A DNA stretch of 6,094 bases, taken from contig JASHQV010000001.1 in the NCBI GenBank assembly GCA_030038955.1, positions 1 to 6,094 of the forward strand, given 5' to 3'. Below the pieces are notes generated by a model. It ran no database searches and was not told where the DNA came from. It worked only from the letters and a program-made list of their open reading frames with translations. The position numbers were made by a program, and so were the translations under genes. This document shows, one piece after another, positions 5,669 to 6,094 of the stretch. The DNA is from Solirubrobacteraceae bacterium. GTDB taxonomy: Bacteria; Actinomycetota; Thermoleophilia; Solirubrobacterales; Solirubrobacteraceae. The stretch's first letter is position 1; every line of letters starts with the position of its first letter.

Positions 5669-6094
5669 TCAGCCGCGGTCGACGGTCAGCGTGAGGAAGT
5701 GGGTGGCGCATGAGATGCACGGGTCGTGGTTGCGAATCGCCTGCTCGCAGCGGACCGTCAGCTGGTCGTCGGGGAGGTTCCGGTGGCGCTCGACGACCGC
5801 GCGCAGGTCCTCCTCGATCGCGCGCTGGTTCTGGGAGGTGGGGGGCACGATTCGCGCGTCGAGGATCGTGCCGTCATCGTCCAGCTGGTAGCGGTGATAG
5901 AGCATCCCGCGCGGCGCCTCGGTCGCTCCGTGGCCGACGCCGGCGCGGGGCGGCACGTCGACGGCGGGCGGGTCGGGCGGCTCGTAGGCGTCGATCAGCG
6001 CGAGCGCCTCGTCGGTGGCCTGCACGAGCTCGACCGCCCGCACGACGATGCTGCGGAACGGGTTGTGACAGCTGCCGGCCAGGCCCGCCTCGCC
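5669..6094 (-). CDS. [NiFe]-hydrogenase large subunit, C-terminal 141 residues (N-terminus beyond window)
   Basis: The catalytic subunit holds the nickel-iron centre that splits or makes H2. The reading frame is open to the right edge, and the visible part begins GEAGLAGSCHNPFRSIVVRA, so the gene continues outside. Visible family blocks, numbered from the edge: HNPFRSIVVRAVEL (10-23), GHGATEAPRGMLYHRY (54-69), PPTSQNQRAIEEDL (84-97) and the distal active-site motif DPCISCATH (124-132), where Cys126 and Cys129 are the nickel and bridging ligands. The nine residues after His132 (FLTLTVDRG) form a cleavable tail for the maturation protease encoded just downstream. The CATH form of the motif and the soluble-looking C-terminus are most like group 3 cytosolic bidirectional enzymes (HoxH or FrhA/MvhA type), but the group cannot be fixed without the N-terminal motif and partner subunits. 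The GTG at 6041-6043 is internal, not the start. Confidence 0.95.
   Translation of the reverse strand, partial: GEAGLAGSCHNPFRSIVVRAVELVQATDEALALIDAYEPPDPPAVDVPPRAGVGHGATEAPRGMLYHRYQLDDDGTILDARIVPPTSQNQRAIEEDLRAVVERHRNLPDDQLTVRCEQAIRNHDPCISCATHFLTLTVDRG

Overview
The window is a compact, very GC-rich stretch in which all six recognisable genes lie on the minus strand, so the reading order runs from the right edge to the left. GC-rich third positions, GTG and TTG starts, short gaps and overlapping start/stop codons suggest a high-GC bacterium. A DUF2332 gene and the Pro/Arg/Gly-rich FtsH N-terminus would fit an actinobacterium (for example Thermoleophilia or a relative), but this is inference and not proven by the sequence.

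Right end (about 5170-6094): the last 141 codons of a [NiFe]-hydrogenase large subunit, with its C-terminal Cys-x-x-Cys active-site motif, followed after 16 bases by its probable maturation endopeptidase (HycI/HoxW-like). The two form a substrate-protease pair: the peptidase should remove a nine-residue tail from the large subunit once nickel is inserted.

Middle (2941-5169): a 108-base gap with an 18-base perfect palindrome, then a complete ftsH encoding a membrane-anchored AAA+ zinc metalloprotease. Its Walker A and B, second region of homology and HExxH motifs are intact. It has an unusual pore loop (Ile where Phe is canonical), a low-complexity N-terminal tail and a short tandem repeat at the C-terminus.

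Left half (1-2895): 45 bases after ftsH comes a tightly packed trio: a DUF2332 protein, an orphan family-3 solute-binding lipoprotein, and a CPA2-type cation:proton antiporter that runs off the left edge. The joints are an ATGA overlap and a TTGA overlap, both with Shine-Dalgarno-like sequences, so the trio is very probably one translationally coupled operon. ftsH may be co-transcribed with it. No ABC permease or ATPase is visible beside the binding protein, which makes its link to an antiporter the most intriguing point here.

I found no tRNA, rRNA, CRISPR array, insertion sequence or riboswitch. No stretch over 300 bases lacks a gene.
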